From NCBI RefSeq assembly GCF_023952475.1, contig NZ_JALHRX010000002.1:186001-250000 (forward strand): a stretch of DNA of 64,000 bases. The letters run 5' to 3'. Under the pieces are notes generated by a model. It did not search any database, had not been told where the DNA came from, and saw only the letters and a list, made by a program, of their open reading frames with translations. The position numbers and the translations under genes are program-made. Every line of letters starts with the position of its first letter. Position 1 is the first letter of the stretch. Of the stretch, positions 51,265 to 60,251 are shown one piece after another. The stretch is from Cupriavidus sp. WGlv3 (GTDB taxonomy: Bacteria; Pseudomonadota; Gammaproteobacteria; Burkholderiales; Burkholderiaceae).

Positions 51265-52590
51265 TCAGCTCCGCGATTGCATCAGCTGGCGCGGGATCGC
51301 CAGCAGCAGCACCGCCGCGGCAAGCATCAGCCCGGCCAGCGCCAGCACGCCCAGCGAGATGCTGCCGGTGCTCTGCTTGATGCCGCCCATCAGCACCGGA
51401 CCGATCAGGCCGGCCAGGCTGGCTGCGCTGTTGATCATGGCGATGCCGCCAGCCGCGGCGGTGCCGGCCAGCACGCGGCCCGGCAGGCCCCAGAACATCG
51501 ACAGCGTGGACATCAGACCCGAAATGCCGATGGTCAGGAACACCATCGCCAGCACCGTGTTGTGCGGGAACAGCGTGCTGGCCCACATCCCCACCGCTGC
51601 CACCAGCAGCGGCAGCGCGGCGTGCAGGCGGCGCTCGCCGGTGCGCTCGGCGTGCGCGGCATTGAGGTTCATCGCCACGCACGCCACGGCATACGGAATC
51701 GCGGTCAGCATGGCGATCTCCAGCGGCGACGACATCCCGGTCGACTGGATGATGGTGGGCAGCCAGAACACCAGCCCGTAGTTGCCGATATTGAAGAGCA
51801 GGCAGATCGCCATCAGTACCCACAGGATCGGCGACTTCAGCGCGGCGCTGAAGCGCGTGTTCTTCTTCGCGTTCTCGGTGCCGAGCGTGCGGGTGATGGT
51901 GGCGGCTTCGGCCGGCGTCAGCCAGGGCGCGCTCTCCGGCGCTTCCGGCAGCATGCGCAACAGCAGCAGGCCCAGCAGGATGGCCGGCAGCGCCTCGATC
52001 AGGAACATCCATTGCCAGCCGTCGAGCCCGTGCAGGTCGTGCGTGGCCGACATCAGCGCGCCGGATATCGGCCCGCCCAGCACCATGCCCAGCGGCATCG
52101 CCAGGAACAGGATCGACATGATGCGCGACTGGCGGTCGGCCGGGTACCACTTGTTCAGGTACATCACCGCGGCCGGGAAGAAGCCGGCCTCGGTCACGCC
52201 CAGCAGGAAGCGCGCGGCGTAGAACTCCACCGGCGTGGTCACGAACATGGTGGCGGCCGAGACCAGCCCCCACAGGATCATGATGGCCGCCATGCAGCGG
52301 CGCATGCCGAAGCGGTAGATCAGCAGGCTGCACGGCACCTGGCACAGCATGTAGGCCCAGAAGAAGATGCCGGCGCCGAAGCCGTAGACCACGTCGCTGA
52401 GCCCGAGCGCCTGCTGCATCTGCAGCTTGGCGAAACCGACGTTGACCCGGTCGAGATAGCTGAAGAAGTAGCACAGCACGATAAACGGCACGATGCGGCG
52501 CGTGACCTTGGCGAACGCGGTATCGGCGGCATCCGGCAGCGCGCCGGCGTGGGCGGGCGCCTGGGGCATGGCTGGCTTGGCCAGGGACAT
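51265..52590 (-). CDS. MFS transporter, anion:cation symporter (ACS) family
   Basis: 441 residues, 12 TMs. The N-terminal block VLCYFFSYLDRVNVGFAKLQ is diagnostic of the ACS group that takes up organic anions such as phthalate, tartrate and hexuronates; GVTEAGFFPAAVMYLNKWYP is the matching TM4-TM5 motif. GGAGGAG precedes the start. First gene of the MFS-AtzG-AtzE operon, so it is expected to import the amide-containing acid that AtzGE hydrolyses. Two direct TGAAACAAACG repeats lie upstream. Confidence 0.92.
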   Translation of the reverse strand: MSLAKPAMPQAPAHAGALPDAADTAFAKVTRRIVPFIVLCYFFSYLDRVNVGFAKLQMQQALGLSDVVYGFGAGIFFWAYMLCQVPCSLLIYRFGMRRCMAAIMILWGLVSAATMFVTTPVEFYAARFLLGVTEAGFFPAAVMYLNKWYPADRQSRIMSILFLAMPLGMVLGGPISGALMSATHDLHGLDGWQWMFLIEALPAILLGLLLLRMLPEAPESAPWLTPAEAATITRTLGTENAKKNTRFSAALKSPILWVLMAICLLFNIGNYGLVFWLPTIIQSTGMSSPLEIAMLTAIPYAVACVAMNLNAAHAERTGERRLHAALPLLVAAVGMWASTLFPHNTVLAMVFLTIGISGLMSTLSMFWGLPGRVLAGTAAAGGIAMINSAASLAGLIGPVLMGGIKQSTGSISLGVLALAGLMLAAAVLLLAIPRQLMQSRS

Positions 52591-52657
52591 GATGGTTTTC
52601 TCCTCCGTGGACAGGCGCGCGGGTGCCGGCGCCAGGAGATGCCATCATAATCGGCAG

Positions 52658-52673
52658 TGAAACAAACGTTCCA
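52658..52673. promoter_or_regulatory. candidate operator C (TGAAAC-N4-GTT type)
   Basis: TGAAAC-AAAC-GTTCCA, 68 bp upstream of the MFS start, the best-formed copy of this palindrome (one arm mismatch). It is the first of two direct repeats of TGAAACAAACG. Confidence 0.5.
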
Positions 52674-52686
52674 GCATGGTTTACAC

Positions 52687-52697
52687 TGAAACAAACG
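52687..52697. promoter_or_regulatory. candidate operator D, half-site repeat
   Basis: TGAAACAAACG repeated 29 bp after operator C, about three helical turns away. Only the left arm is conserved. Confidence 0.4.
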
Positions 52698-52740
52698 ATA
52701 TTTCGACGTAGCCACGTGACGGCAACGTCCCGCTCCAACG

Positions 52741-52763
52741 AAAAAAGGGCGGCAACGCCGCCC
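52741..52763 (-). terminator. rho-independent terminator of the HTH-PAS regulator gene
   Basis: On the minus strand GGGCGGC-GTT-GCCGCCC is followed by TTTTTT, a textbook intrinsic terminator. It lies 44 bp after the regulator stop at 52807 and isolates that gene from the MFS-AtzGE operon. Confidence 0.85.
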
Positions 52764-52806
52764 TTCAATGACCCGGCCGCTGCCCGGCCAGCCTGCGCTA
52801 CCAGCC

Positions 52807-53823
52807 CTATCCGGGCGTAACGTCCTGCGACGCCCCCACCATTGTCAGCGCGTTGCCGTGCTCGTCCAGCGTGACCTCGCCTTCCTCATGGATGTCGCGA
52901 TGGCTGCCGTCCGGCAGCTGGATGCGGTAGTCGACGCGATACGGCGCCATGTCGACGATGGCGGCGCGGATCGCGGCCTGCACGCGCGGGCGGTCGGCCT
53001 CGACGATCGACGCCAGGTAGCGCTCCATGGTCACCTTGAACGCTTGCGGGGCCCAGCCGAAGATGCGGTAGGCCTCGTCGGTCCAGGCGCAGTCGTCGGT
53101 CTGGATGTTCCAGTACCAGCCGCCCAGGTGGGCGATCTGTTGCGCCTTGGCCAGCAGCGCCTCGCTCTGGCGCAGCGCGGCCTCGGCGCGGCGGCGCTCG
53201 GTGATGTCGAGGCTGACGCCGATCATCTTGACCGGGCGCTGGTCGAAATCGCGCACCAGCGTGGCCCGGGACGAGATCCAGCGCGTGTTGTCCTGATGCA
53301 CCACGCGGAATTCCCACTCGTGCATCTCCTGCGCGCCCAGCGTGCGCGCCAGCACCTCCTTCAGCCGCGCCACGTCGCCGGGATGCACGCAGGCCCAGAA
53401 GTCGTCCATGTTGCGGATATGGCGGCCGAACAGCGAGACGTCGTTGGACGAATAGGTCAGGCCATCGGTCAGCACATTCCATTCCCAGGTGACGATGCCC
53501 GAGACCTCCTGCGCAAACTTCATCCGCGCCTCGCTCTCCATGATCTCGGCGAGATGCTTCTGCCGCAGCTCCTTGATATGCGGGTCGGACGCGGTGCTGG
53601 CCTCGAGGTCGGCGATGGCCTGCTCGCCGTAGCGCAGCCACAGCCAGTTGACGCCCAGGAAGCGGGCCAGCGCCAGCAGGCGCTCGTATTCGATCTCGCC
53701 GCCGCGCGTCCACTTGTGCACGGCCGACGGCGATACCGACAGGGCCTCGGCCACCTGCTTGAGCATGATCCTTTTGCCTTCCAGCACCCCCTTCAGGCGC
53801 GTGGCAAAAGTGTCTTCGGTCAT
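52807..53823 (-). CDS. XRE-type HTH regulator with two PAS domains
   Basis: 338 residues from ATG 53823 (GGAGGAG 6 bp upstream). Residues about 5-60 are a Cro/XRE helix-turn-helix (LKQVAEALSVSPSAVHKWTR, YERLLALARFLGVNWLWLRY). Two PAS_3-like domains follow, about 100-215 (WNVLTDGLTYSSNDVSLFGR ... SLDITERRRAEAAL) and about 230-338 (IAHLGGWYWNIQTDDCAWTD ... VGASQDVTPG). There is no kinase, cyclase or other output domain, so it is a one-component DNA-binding sensor, an uncommon design. Divergent from the Rieske-oxygenase operon, with TCACCA/TGGTGA palindromes between them; probably controls that operon. Confidence 0.87.
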   Translation of the reverse strand: MTEDTFATRLKGVLEGKRIMLKQVAEALSVSPSAVHKWTRGGEIEYERLLALARFLGVNWLWLRYGEQAIADLEASTASDPHIKELRQKHLAEIMESEARMKFAQEVSGIVTWEWNVLTDGLTYSSNDVSLFGRHIRNMDDFWACVHPGDVARLKEVLARTLGAQEMHEWEFRVVHQDNTRWISSRATLVRDFDQRPVKMIGVSLDITERRRAEAALRQSEALLAKAQQIAHLGGWYWNIQTDDCAWTDEAYRIFGWAPQAFKVTMERYLASIVEADRPRVQAAIRAAIVDMAPYRVDYRIQLPDGSHRDIHEEGEVTLDEHGNALTMVGASQDVTPG

Positions 53824-53849
53824 GGGCGCTCCTCCGCTTTTTTTCAACC

Positions 53850-53884
53850 GATGGTGAATTGAGTAACTCGAACCTTACACCATC
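53850..53884. promoter_or_regulatory. split inverted repeat GATGGTG / CACCATC
   Basis: GATGGTG (53850-53856) and CACCATC (53878-53884), 21 bp apart, just upstream of the HTH-PAS gene. The arms repeat the core of the perfect palindrome at 53989, suggesting autoregulation by the same protein. Confidence 0.45.
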
Positions 53885-53949
53885 CCCGGATTTCGCGCGA
53901 ATCAATAGCCAACCTCAATTCGCAGGAGGGATTTCATCGCTTTTTTGAA

Positions 53950-53979
53950 TTGCAACAACCCGGCTCGCCTCACTAGACT
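53950..53979 (+). promoter_or_regulatory. sigma-70-type promoter of the quaternary-amine operon
   Basis: TTGCAA (53950-53955), an 18-bp spacer, and TAGACT (53974-53979). The following palindrome would cover about +3 to +17, a repressor-like position. Confidence 0.5.
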
Positions 53980-53988
53980 TCTTCTCAC

Positions 53989-54003
53989 ATCACCAATGGT
54001 GAT
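53989..54003. promoter_or_regulatory. operator palindrome ATCACCA-A-TGGTGAT
   Basis: A perfect 7-bp inverted repeat around one base, between the probable -10 and the start codon at 54059. A second, weaker repeat TTTAC-N5-GTAAA lies at 54008-54022. Likely binding site for the divergent HTH-PAS regulator. Confidence 0.55.
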
Positions 54004-54058
54004 TTAATTTACTATTGGTAAATCGATAAAGCACCAAGACTAACGAGGAGACACCCCA

Positions 54059-55177
54059 ATGCAAGAGACCGCCGCACCCGTCTGCACCACGCCGTCGCTC
54101 GCCTACACGCTGCCGGCCCACTACTACACCTCGCAGGAAGTCTTCGAGCATGAGAAGAAGACCATCTTCGCGCGCAGCTGGGTGTGCGTGATGCACAAGA
54201 GCCAGGTGGCCGAGAACAACCAGTACGCCACCGCCCAGGTGGCAGGCGAGAACATCTTCGTGGTGCGCGGCCGCGACGGCGTGCTGCGCGCGTTCTACAA
54301 CGTCTGCCCGCACCGCGCGCACGAACTGTTCGCCGACGGCGCCGGCAAGGCGAAAAACGTGATCACCTGCCCGTACCACGCCTGGTCGTTCGGCCTGGAC
54401 GGCAAGCTGATCCATGTGCGCAACGCCGAAAACGTGCCGGGCTTCTGCAAGGACAACGCCGGCCTGACGCCGGTGCGCGTGGAAGAGTTCTGCGGCCTGG
54501 TGTTCGTCAACCTGGACATGGACGCGAAGCCGCTGGCCGAACTGGCCACCGGGCTGAACGACGAGATCCGCGCGCGCTGCCCGGACGTCGACCAGCTGGT
54601 GCCGGCGCACAAGCTCAGCTACGAGATGAAGGCCAACTGGAAGGTGGTGGTCGACAACTACCTGGAATGCCTGCACTGCCAGACCGCGCACCCGGCGCTG
54701 GTGGAGTCGATCAGGATGGAGACCTACAAGCACGAAGTGCGCGGCCTCTACACCAGCCAGGTCGGCCAGACCCGCTCGGGCAGCGATGCCTTTACCTATG
54801 ACAGCGACGCCCCCAACACCGACTTCGCCGCGTACTGGCTGTGGCCCAACGTCACGCTGAACGTGCTGCCGGGCGACGGCAACTACGGCGTGTTCTACAT
54901 GTTCCCGGTGGACGCCGACACCACCATCCAGCACTTCGAGTTCTACTTCCGCGACGGCACGCCCACGGCCGAGCAGGAACAGCTGATCGAGTACTACAAG
55001 AACGTGCTCAAGCCCGAAGACCTGAGCATCGTCGAATCCGTGCAGCGCGGCCTGAAGTCGCGCGGCTACCGCAACGGGCAGGGCCCGCTGCTAGTCACCG
55101 ACGACAAGACCTCCGCCATCGGCGAGCACGGCGTGCAGCACTTCCAGCAGATGGTGCTCGACGCCCTGGCCGCCTGA
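54059..55177 (+). CDS. Rieske oxygenase alpha subunit, CntA/YeaW-like (quaternary-amine monooxygenase)
   Basis: 372 residues. Rieske 2Fe-2S ligands C83, H85 (NVCPHRAH) and C104, H107 (ITCPYHAW). Mononuclear iron site in NYLECLHCQTAHP: H206 and H211, with an acid near D321 (KPEDLSIVE). E203 stands where carnitine oxygenase CntA has its bridging glutamate instead of the usual Asp. Long stretches match E. coli YeaW from memory (FYNVCPHR, GLKSRGYR, EHGVQHF). It should hydroxylate an N-methylated substrate such as carnitine or a betaine, releasing an amine. Electrons would come from the reductase at 61999. First gene of the operon. Confidence 0.88.
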   Translation: MQETAAPVCTTPSLAYTLPAHYYTSQEVFEHEKKTIFARSWVCVMHKSQVAENNQYATAQVAGENIFVVRGRDGVLRAFYNVCPHRAHELFADGAGKAKNVITCPYHAWSFGLDGKLIHVRNAENVPGFCKDNAGLTPVRVEEFCGLVFVNLDMDAKPLAELATGLNDEIRARCPDVDQLVPAHKLSYEMKANWKVVVDNYLECLHCQTAHPALVESIRMETYKHEVRGLYTSQVGQTRSGSDAFTYDSDAPNTDFAAYWLWPNVTLNVLPGDGNYGVFYMFPVDADTTIQHFEFYFRDGTPTAEQEQLIEYYKNVLKPEDLSIVESVQRGLKSRGYRNGQGPLLVTDDKTSAIGEHGVQHFQQMVLDALAA

Positions 55178-55205
55178 AACAACAAGACAACGAGGAACCG
55201 CAGCA

Positions 55206-56672
55206 ATGATCCAGACCCAGCTCTACATCGACGGCCAGTGGCAGTCGCCCATCGACCGAGGCACGCGCGCCATCGTCTGCCCGGCCGACGAATCGGTGAT
55301 CGCCCAGGCCGCCGAAGCCACCCGCGCCGACGCGCGCCTGGCGATCGCGGCCGCGCGCAAGGCCTTTGACGGCCCGTGGCGCCAGACCACGATCCGTGAC
55401 CGCGCCAAACTGCTGAACAAGATTGCCGATCTGATCGACCGCGATGCCGAAAAGCTCGCCCATCTCGAATCGCTCAACACCGGCAAGACCCTGACCGAGA
55501 GCCGCACCGACATGGGCGATATCGCCGCCACCTTCCGCTACTTTGCCGGACTGGTGGCATCGGAATCGGGCGCCGTCAACGAAGCGCCGCACCACGTGAT
55601 CAGCCGCACGCTGCGCGAGCCGGTCGGCGTGTGCGGCCTGATCACGCCGTGGAACTACCCGCTGCTGCAGGCCGCATGGAAGATCGCGCCCGCGCTGGGC
55701 GCCGGCAACACCGTGGTGATCAAGCCCAGCAACCTGACGCCGCTGACCACGCACCACTTCACGCAGCTGATCGCCGAGCTGGACCTGCCGCCGGGCGTGT
55801 TCAACCTGGTGACCGGGGGCGCCGAAGTGGGCGCGGAACTCGCCGAAAGCCTCGACGTGGACCTGGTCTCCTTCACCGGCGGCGCCTTTGCCGGCGAAAG
55901 CATCATGAAGGCCGCCACCGGCAACTTCAAGCGCATCGGCCTGGAGCTGGGCGGCAAGAACCCGAATATCGTCTTTGCCGATGCCGACCTCGATGCCGCG
56001 GTCGACTACGCGCTCAACGCCGCGTTCTTCCACGCCGGCCAGGTCTGCTCCGCCGGTTCGCGGCTGATGGTCGAGGACAGCATCTATGATGCATTCATCG
56101 GCCGGCTGGCCGAGCGCCTGCCGCGCATCGTGATCGGCAACGGCTTCCATGGCGAAACCCAGATGGGCCCGGTGCAGTCGGCGCAACAGCACGAGAAGAT
56201 CCTCGGCATGGTGCAGGCCGGCATCGCCGAGGGCGCGCGCCTGGTCCACGGCGGCAAGCGGCCGGCCGGCGACGTGTACAAGCAGGGCTACTGGCTGGAA
56301 CCGACGCTGCTGGCCGACGTGACGGCTGGGATGAAGATTGCGAAGGAGGAGATATTCGGGCCGGTAATCACCGCCGAGCGCTTCCGCTCCGAGGAAGAAG
56401 CGCTGCGTGCCGCCAACGACACGCCGTATGGGCTGGCCGCCGCGGTCTGGACCCGCGACCTGGACAAGGCCAACCGCATGTCGCGCGCGCTGCGCTTCGG
56501 CACGGTATGGGTCAACGACTACCACCCGTACTTCCCGGAAGCGCCGTGGGGCGGCTACAAGGCGAGCGGCATCGGCCGCGAGCTGGCCCGCATCGGCCTG
56601 GACGAGTACACCGAGCTCAAGCACAGCTATATCAACCTCGCCCCGAAGGCGATGGGCTGGTTCGGCGCCTGA
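55206..56672 (+). CDS. betB: betaine-aldehyde dehydrogenase, GbsA type
   Basis: 488 residues with ALDH motifs: PWNYPLLQAAWKIAPALGAG, catalytic Glu in LELGGKNPNIVF, catalytic Cys in FFHAGQVCSAGSRL, and EEIFGPV. The sequence is closer to Bacillus GbsA than to E. coli BetB (NTGKTLTESRTDMGDIA, VWVNDYHPYFPEAPWGGYK). It oxidises betaine aldehyde to glycine betaine with NAD+; a related aldehyde such as malic semialdehyde from carnitine cleavage is also possible. It starts 28 bp after the oxygenase gene with GAGGAA upstream, and precedes choline dehydrogenase. Confidence 0.88.
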   Translation: MIQTQLYIDGQWQSPIDRGTRAIVCPADESVIAQAAEATRADARLAIAAARKAFDGPWRQTTIRDRAKLLNKIADLIDRDAEKLAHLESLNTGKTLTESRTDMGDIAATFRYFAGLVASESGAVNEAPHHVISRTLREPVGVCGLITPWNYPLLQAAWKIAPALGAGNTVVIKPSNLTPLTTHHFTQLIAELDLPPGVFNLVTGGAEVGAELAESLDVDLVSFTGGAFAGESIMKAATGNFKRIGLELGGKNPNIVFADADLDAAVDYALNAAFFHAGQVCSAGSRLMVEDSIYDAFIGRLAERLPRIVIGNGFHGETQMGPVQSAQQHEKILGMVQAGIAEGARLVHGGKRPAGDVYKQGYWLEPTLLADVTAGMKIAKEEIFGPVITAERFRSEEEALRAANDTPYGLAAAVWTRDLDKANRMSRALRFGTVWVNDYHPYFPEAPWGGYKASGIGRELARIGLDEYTELKHSYINLAPKAMGWFGA

Positions 56673-56759
56673 GCGCAGCCGACTTCGCAATCGCGTGCGC
56701 GGCGGCGCCGCCCCCATGGGCTGCCACGCACGGCGTCACGCAAACAAGGAGATTGCACC

Positions 56760-58490
56760 ATGCAGGCAATCCATGAGTACGACTACATCATCGTCGGCGC
56801 CGGCTCGGCGGGCTGCGTGCTGGCGGCGCGGCTGAGCGAGGACGCCGGTGTTTCGGTGCTGCTGCTGGAGGCAGGCGGCCCGGACTGGCGCCTGGACTGG
56901 CGCACGCAGATGCCGGCGGCGCTGGCGTATCCGCTGCAGGGCACCACCTACAACTGGGCCTATGTCACCGAGCCCGAGCCGCACATGAACAACCGGCGCA
57001 TGACGCAGGGGCGCGGCAAGGGCCTGGGCGGGTCGTCGCTGATCAACGGCATGTGCTATATCCGCGGCAATGCGATGGACTACGACGGCTGGGCGGAAAC
57101 CCGGTCGCTGGAGAACTGGAGCTACGCCGACTGCCTGCCCTACTTCCGCAAGGCCGAGACCTACGACAAGGGCGCCAACGTCTACCACGGCGGCAACGGC
57201 CCGCTGCACGTGACCACGCCCAAGGCCGGCATCAGCCCGCTGTTCGACGCCTTTATCAAGGCCGGCGAGCAGGCCGGCTACGGCCGCACCGATGACCTCA
57301 ACGGCTTCCGGCAGGAAGGCTTCGGGCCGATGGACCGCACCACCACCGCGGGCGGGCGCCGCTGCAGCACGTCGCTGGCCTACCTCGACCAGGCCCGCGA
57401 ACGTCCCAACCTGACCGTGCATACGCGTGCGCTGGCCGACCGCATCCTGTTCGCCGGCCAGCGCGCCATCGGCGTGTCGTACCTGCAGGGCGACCACGTG
57501 CGCGAAGCGCGCGCGCGCCGCGAGGTGATCGTCAGCAACGGCGCGATCGCGTCGCCGCAGCTGTTGCTGCGCTCAGGGGTGGGCAATGCCGACGAACTGC
57601 GCGCCTTCGGCATCGACACGGTAGCCGACCTGAAAGGCGTGGGCGAGAACCTGCAGGACCATCTCGAGATGTACCTGCAGTACGAATGCACCAGGCCGGT
57701 CTCGCTGTACCCGGCGCTGCAGTGGTGGAACAAGCCGGCGATCGGCATCGAGTGGTACCTGCGCGGCACCGGCACGGCGGCCTCCAACCACTTCGAGGCG
57801 GGCGGCTTTATCCGCAGCAGCGACGAGTTTGCCTGGCCCAACCTGCAGTACCACTTCATCCCGCTGGCGATGAACTACGACGGCAGCAACCCGGTGAAGT
57901 CGCACGGCTTCCAGTGCCACGTGGGCTCGATGCGCTCGCCCAGCACCGGCTTCGTCAAGCTGGCCAGCCGCGATCCGCGCGTCAAGCCGCGCTTGCTGTT
58001 CAACTACATGGCGCACGACGTCGACTGGCGCGAGTTCCGCGCCGCGGTGCGGCTGACGCGCGAGATCATCGGCCAGCAGGCGATGGACCAGTTCCGCGGC
58101 CGCGAGATCAAGCCCGGCATGATGGTGCAGAGCGATGCCGAGATCGACGCCTTCGTGCGCGAGCATGCCGAGACCGCGCTGCACCCGTCCTGCACCTGCA
58201 AGATGGGCGACGCCTCCGACCCGATGGCGGTGGTCGACCACCAGGGCCGCGTGCACGGGCTGTCGGGCCTGCGCGTGGTCGATGCGTCGATCATGCCGAA
58301 GATCGTCACCGGCAACCTGAACGCGCCCACCATCATGATGGCCGAGAAGCTCGCCGACGTGATCCGTGGCCGCGCGCCACTGCAGCGTTCGACGGCGCCT
58401 TACTACAAGGCCGCGCCCGCGCGCATGCAGACGGTGGCGGAGCGCGCGCAACCGCCTGCCGCGCGCATGCCCCTGCCGATGCCTGCCTGA
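56760..58490 (+). CDS. betA: choline dehydrogenase (GMC oxidoreductase)
   Basis: 576 residues. FAD-binding [20 protein letters not shown]; then stretches nearly identical to E. coli BetA from memory: [66 protein letters not shown] and [20 protein letters not shown]. It oxidises choline to betaine aldehyde at the membrane. Together with the preceding dehydrogenase it makes glycine betaine. AAGGAG upstream. The C-terminal 25 residues are extra and Ala/Pro-rich. Confidence 0.93.
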   Translation: MQAIHEYDYIIVGAGSAGCVLAARLSEDAGVSVLLLEAGGPDWRLDWRTQMPAALAYPLQGTTYNWAYVTEPEPHMNNRRMTQGRGKGLGGSSLINGMCYIRGNAMDYDGWAETRSLENWSYADCLPYFRKAETYDKGANVYHGGNGPLHVTTPKAGISPLFDAFIKAGEQAGYGRTDDLNGFRQEGFGPMDRTTTAGGRRCSTSLAYLDQARERPNLTVHTRALADRILFAGQRAIGVSYLQGDHVREARARREVIVSNGAIASPQLLLRSGVGNADELRAFGIDTVADLKGVGENLQDHLEMYLQYECTRPVSLYPALQWWNKPAIGIEWYLRGTGTAASNHFEAGGFIRSSDEFAWPNLQYHFIPLAMNYDGSNPVKSHGFQCHVGSMRSPSTGFVKLASRDPRVKPRLLFNYMAHDVDWREFRAAVRLTREIIGQQAMDQFRGREIKPGMMVQSDAEIDAFVREHAETALHPSCTCKMGDASDPMAVVDHQGRVHGLSGLRVVDASIMPKIVTGNLNAPTIMMAEKLADVIRGRAPLQRSTAPYYKAAPARMQTVAERAQPPAARMPLPMPA

Positions 58491-58668
58491 CCCCAGCGGC
58501 GCGGCGCGCGGGCCTACTGCCCGAAAACCTGACTGCGGCACCTGTGCTGCCGGGACCAGCGTCCCGGCGGGCAGCGTGCGCCCGGTCGGACGCGTCGCGC
58601 CTCCACCACCACCAAAGCCGGCAACCCAACACATAAATCCAGACCGGCTGCACGGAGGAGACACAACC

Positions 58669-59556
58669 ATGCTGCGCAAATCCTTTGCCGCCAGACCATC
58701 GCTGTCCTGCGCCCTGCCCCTGCTGTTGTGCCAGGCGCTGCCGGCGCTGGCGCAGGCCGACGGCGACACCACGCTGGCGGTCGCGCCGGTGCCGCAGGTC
58801 ACCGCTACCGTTCCGCCTGCGCAGACCACCGCGGCAACTTCGACCTGGAGCGCCAACATGACGCTGACGTCCCAGTACGTGTCGCGCGGCTTTCGCCAGA
58901 CCTGGGGCAAGCCCGCGGTGCAGGGCGGCATCGACTACAGCCACCCGAGCGGCTTTTCCGCCGGCACCTGGATGTCGAGCATCAGCGACAAGTTCATCGA
59001 GGGCGGCACGGTCGAATGGGACCTGTACGCCGGCTATACCGGCAGCGTCGGCGACTTCGTCTACGCCGGGCAGGTTTATTACTACCTCTACCCGGGCGCG
59101 AAGCTGCAATACGCGCAGACCAAATACAACTACGGCGAGGCAGTCGCGTCGCTGACGTGGAAGTGGTTCAACGTCAAGTACTGGCTGACGTATACCCCCG
59201 ACTACTTCGGCTACAACAGCGCCTCGCTGCTGTCCGGCAACGACCTGCACAGCCGCGGCTCCGGCTACCTGGACATCAACGGCACCTTCGACCTGGGCCA
59301 CGGCATCACGCTGCTGCTGCACTACGGCCAGGAGCGCGTGCGCAACTTTGCCGCCTACAACTTCCGCGACGTGCGCGTGGCGCTGTCCAAGGCCTTCGAG
59401 GGCGGCTGGACCGTGACCGGCGCCTACACGCGCGGCTGGGGGCGCACCGACGTCTACGACAGGTACACCACCGGCGCGCTGGATTCCTCCGGCAACCCGT
59501 CCGTTTCCAATCCGCTGAAAAGCACGTTCCTGGTCTCGCTGACCAGGACGTTCTGA
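58669..59556 (+). CDS. outer-membrane protein of the TIGR02001/TorF-like family
   Basis: 295 residues from ATG 58669 (GGAGGAG upstream). Signal peptide with LSCALPLLLCQALPALAQAD. After an Ala/Thr-rich linker the mature barrel begins WSANMTLTSQYVSRGFRQTW, the TIGR02001 signature, and continues as amphipathic strands to the terminal aromatic SLTRTF. Members are called putative porins; none of the known ones has a firmly assigned substrate. Placed inside the choline/carnitine-type operon, it may ease entry of quaternary amines. Confidence 0.85.
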   Translation: MLRKSFAARPSLSCALPLLLCQALPALAQADGDTTLAVAPVPQVTATVPPAQTTAATSTWSANMTLTSQYVSRGFRQTWGKPAVQGGIDYSHPSGFSAGTWMSSISDKFIEGGTVEWDLYAGYTGSVGDFVYAGQVYYYLYPGAKLQYAQTKYNYGEAVASLTWKWFNVKYWLTYTPDYFGYNSASLLSGNDLHSRGSGYLDINGTFDLGHGITLLLHYGQERVRNFAAYNFRDVRVALSKAFEGGWTVTGAYTRGWGRTDVYDRYTTGALDSSGNPSVSNPLKSTFLVSLTRTF

Positions 59557-59602
59557 CGGCCTTCATCAACCGCTGTACCACTGCCTTACGAAGCACACCA
59601 CC

Positions 59603-59914
59603 ATGGCCTCCCTGGGTCTTACCGACGCAACCGGACTTGTCGGCGTTGCCGCCTACGTTGCCGCGCATTTTGCCGTGCAGGTCCTGCACAAATCCCCGAC
59701 CGGCCGGCTGGCCGTCGTCCTCAACGTGATCGGGCCGAGCTGCATCCTGATCTCGCTGGCGGGCGCGTTCAACCTGGCGTCGTTCCTGACCCAGTGCTTC
59801 TGGCTGGCGCTGACGTTGCTGGGCTGGTGGCGCAACCGTCGGAGGGGCCACAGCGGGCGGGCCGTGGTGGAAACCCTGGGCGCGCCGCGCCCCGGCCAGC
59901 CCGTGCAGCAATAG
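59603..59914 (+). CDS. small integral membrane protein (CBU_0592-like)
   Basis: 103 residues with three hydrophobic segments: GLVGVAAYVAAHFAVQVL, RLAVVLNVIGPSCILISLAG and FLTQCFWLALTLLGWW, then a basic tail (RNRRRGHSG). The pattern resembles the CBU_0592 domain, a small membrane family of unknown function. It starts 46 bp after the barrel protein and precedes a permease, so it may assist transport. Ribosome site weak. Confidence 0.7.
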   Translation: MASLGLTDATGLVGVAAYVAAHFAVQVLHKSPTGRLAVVLNVIGPSCILISLAGAFNLASFLTQCFWLALTLLGWWRNRRRGHSGRAVVETLGAPRPGQPVQQ

Positions 59915-60251
59915 CCAGGTGGCGGCCGGGACGCTGGCAAGGGCGATACAAAACTCCCGTTGCCTTGGCTCCTCGCCGTTCCTATACTCACCGAAACACC
60001 GTGGGTTATCTATTTCACTTATAGTTAATCAAAGGAACCGGAACGCCGCGCACCTTGCGAAACGGGTGTCTGGCAACCCCGGGATGACAACAGGAGACAA
60101 CCATGACCAAGGCCCCCAAAATCCTCCCCACACCTTCCCGACCGTCGTAACCCCGGCAGGCAGTACCGCAACGTACCCACCAGACCGCAGACGGCAGACC
60201 GTGACGGAGCCCCGCTCCGGCAACACGGCAACCGGGAAGCAAGGAGACATC
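59915..60251. other. leader region before the APC permease
   Basis: About 337 bp between the small membrane protein and the permease. It contains AT-rich promoter-like DNA around 59995-60035 and a 15-codon open frame with an excellent ribosome site (60103-60150). No strong terminator hairpin was seen. Confidence 0.5.
60103..60150 (+). CDS. possible 15-residue leader peptide
   Basis: ATG at 60103 follows CAGGAGACAACC, a near-perfect ribosome-binding site. The frame encodes MTKAPKILPTPSRPS and stops. It ends 101 bp before the permease start. Four prolines in 15 residues could slow ribosomes, as in leader-peptide control, or the site may be a decayed start of an earlier gene. Only the sequence pattern supports it. 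Confidence 0.3.
   Translation: MTKAPKILPTPSRPS

Noticed and set aside
58366..58668. Extension of the outer-membrane protein frame into the choline dehydrogenase gene
   Set aside because: The upstream codons are out-of-frame betA sequence; the ATG at 58669 has GGAGGAG and a signal peptide.
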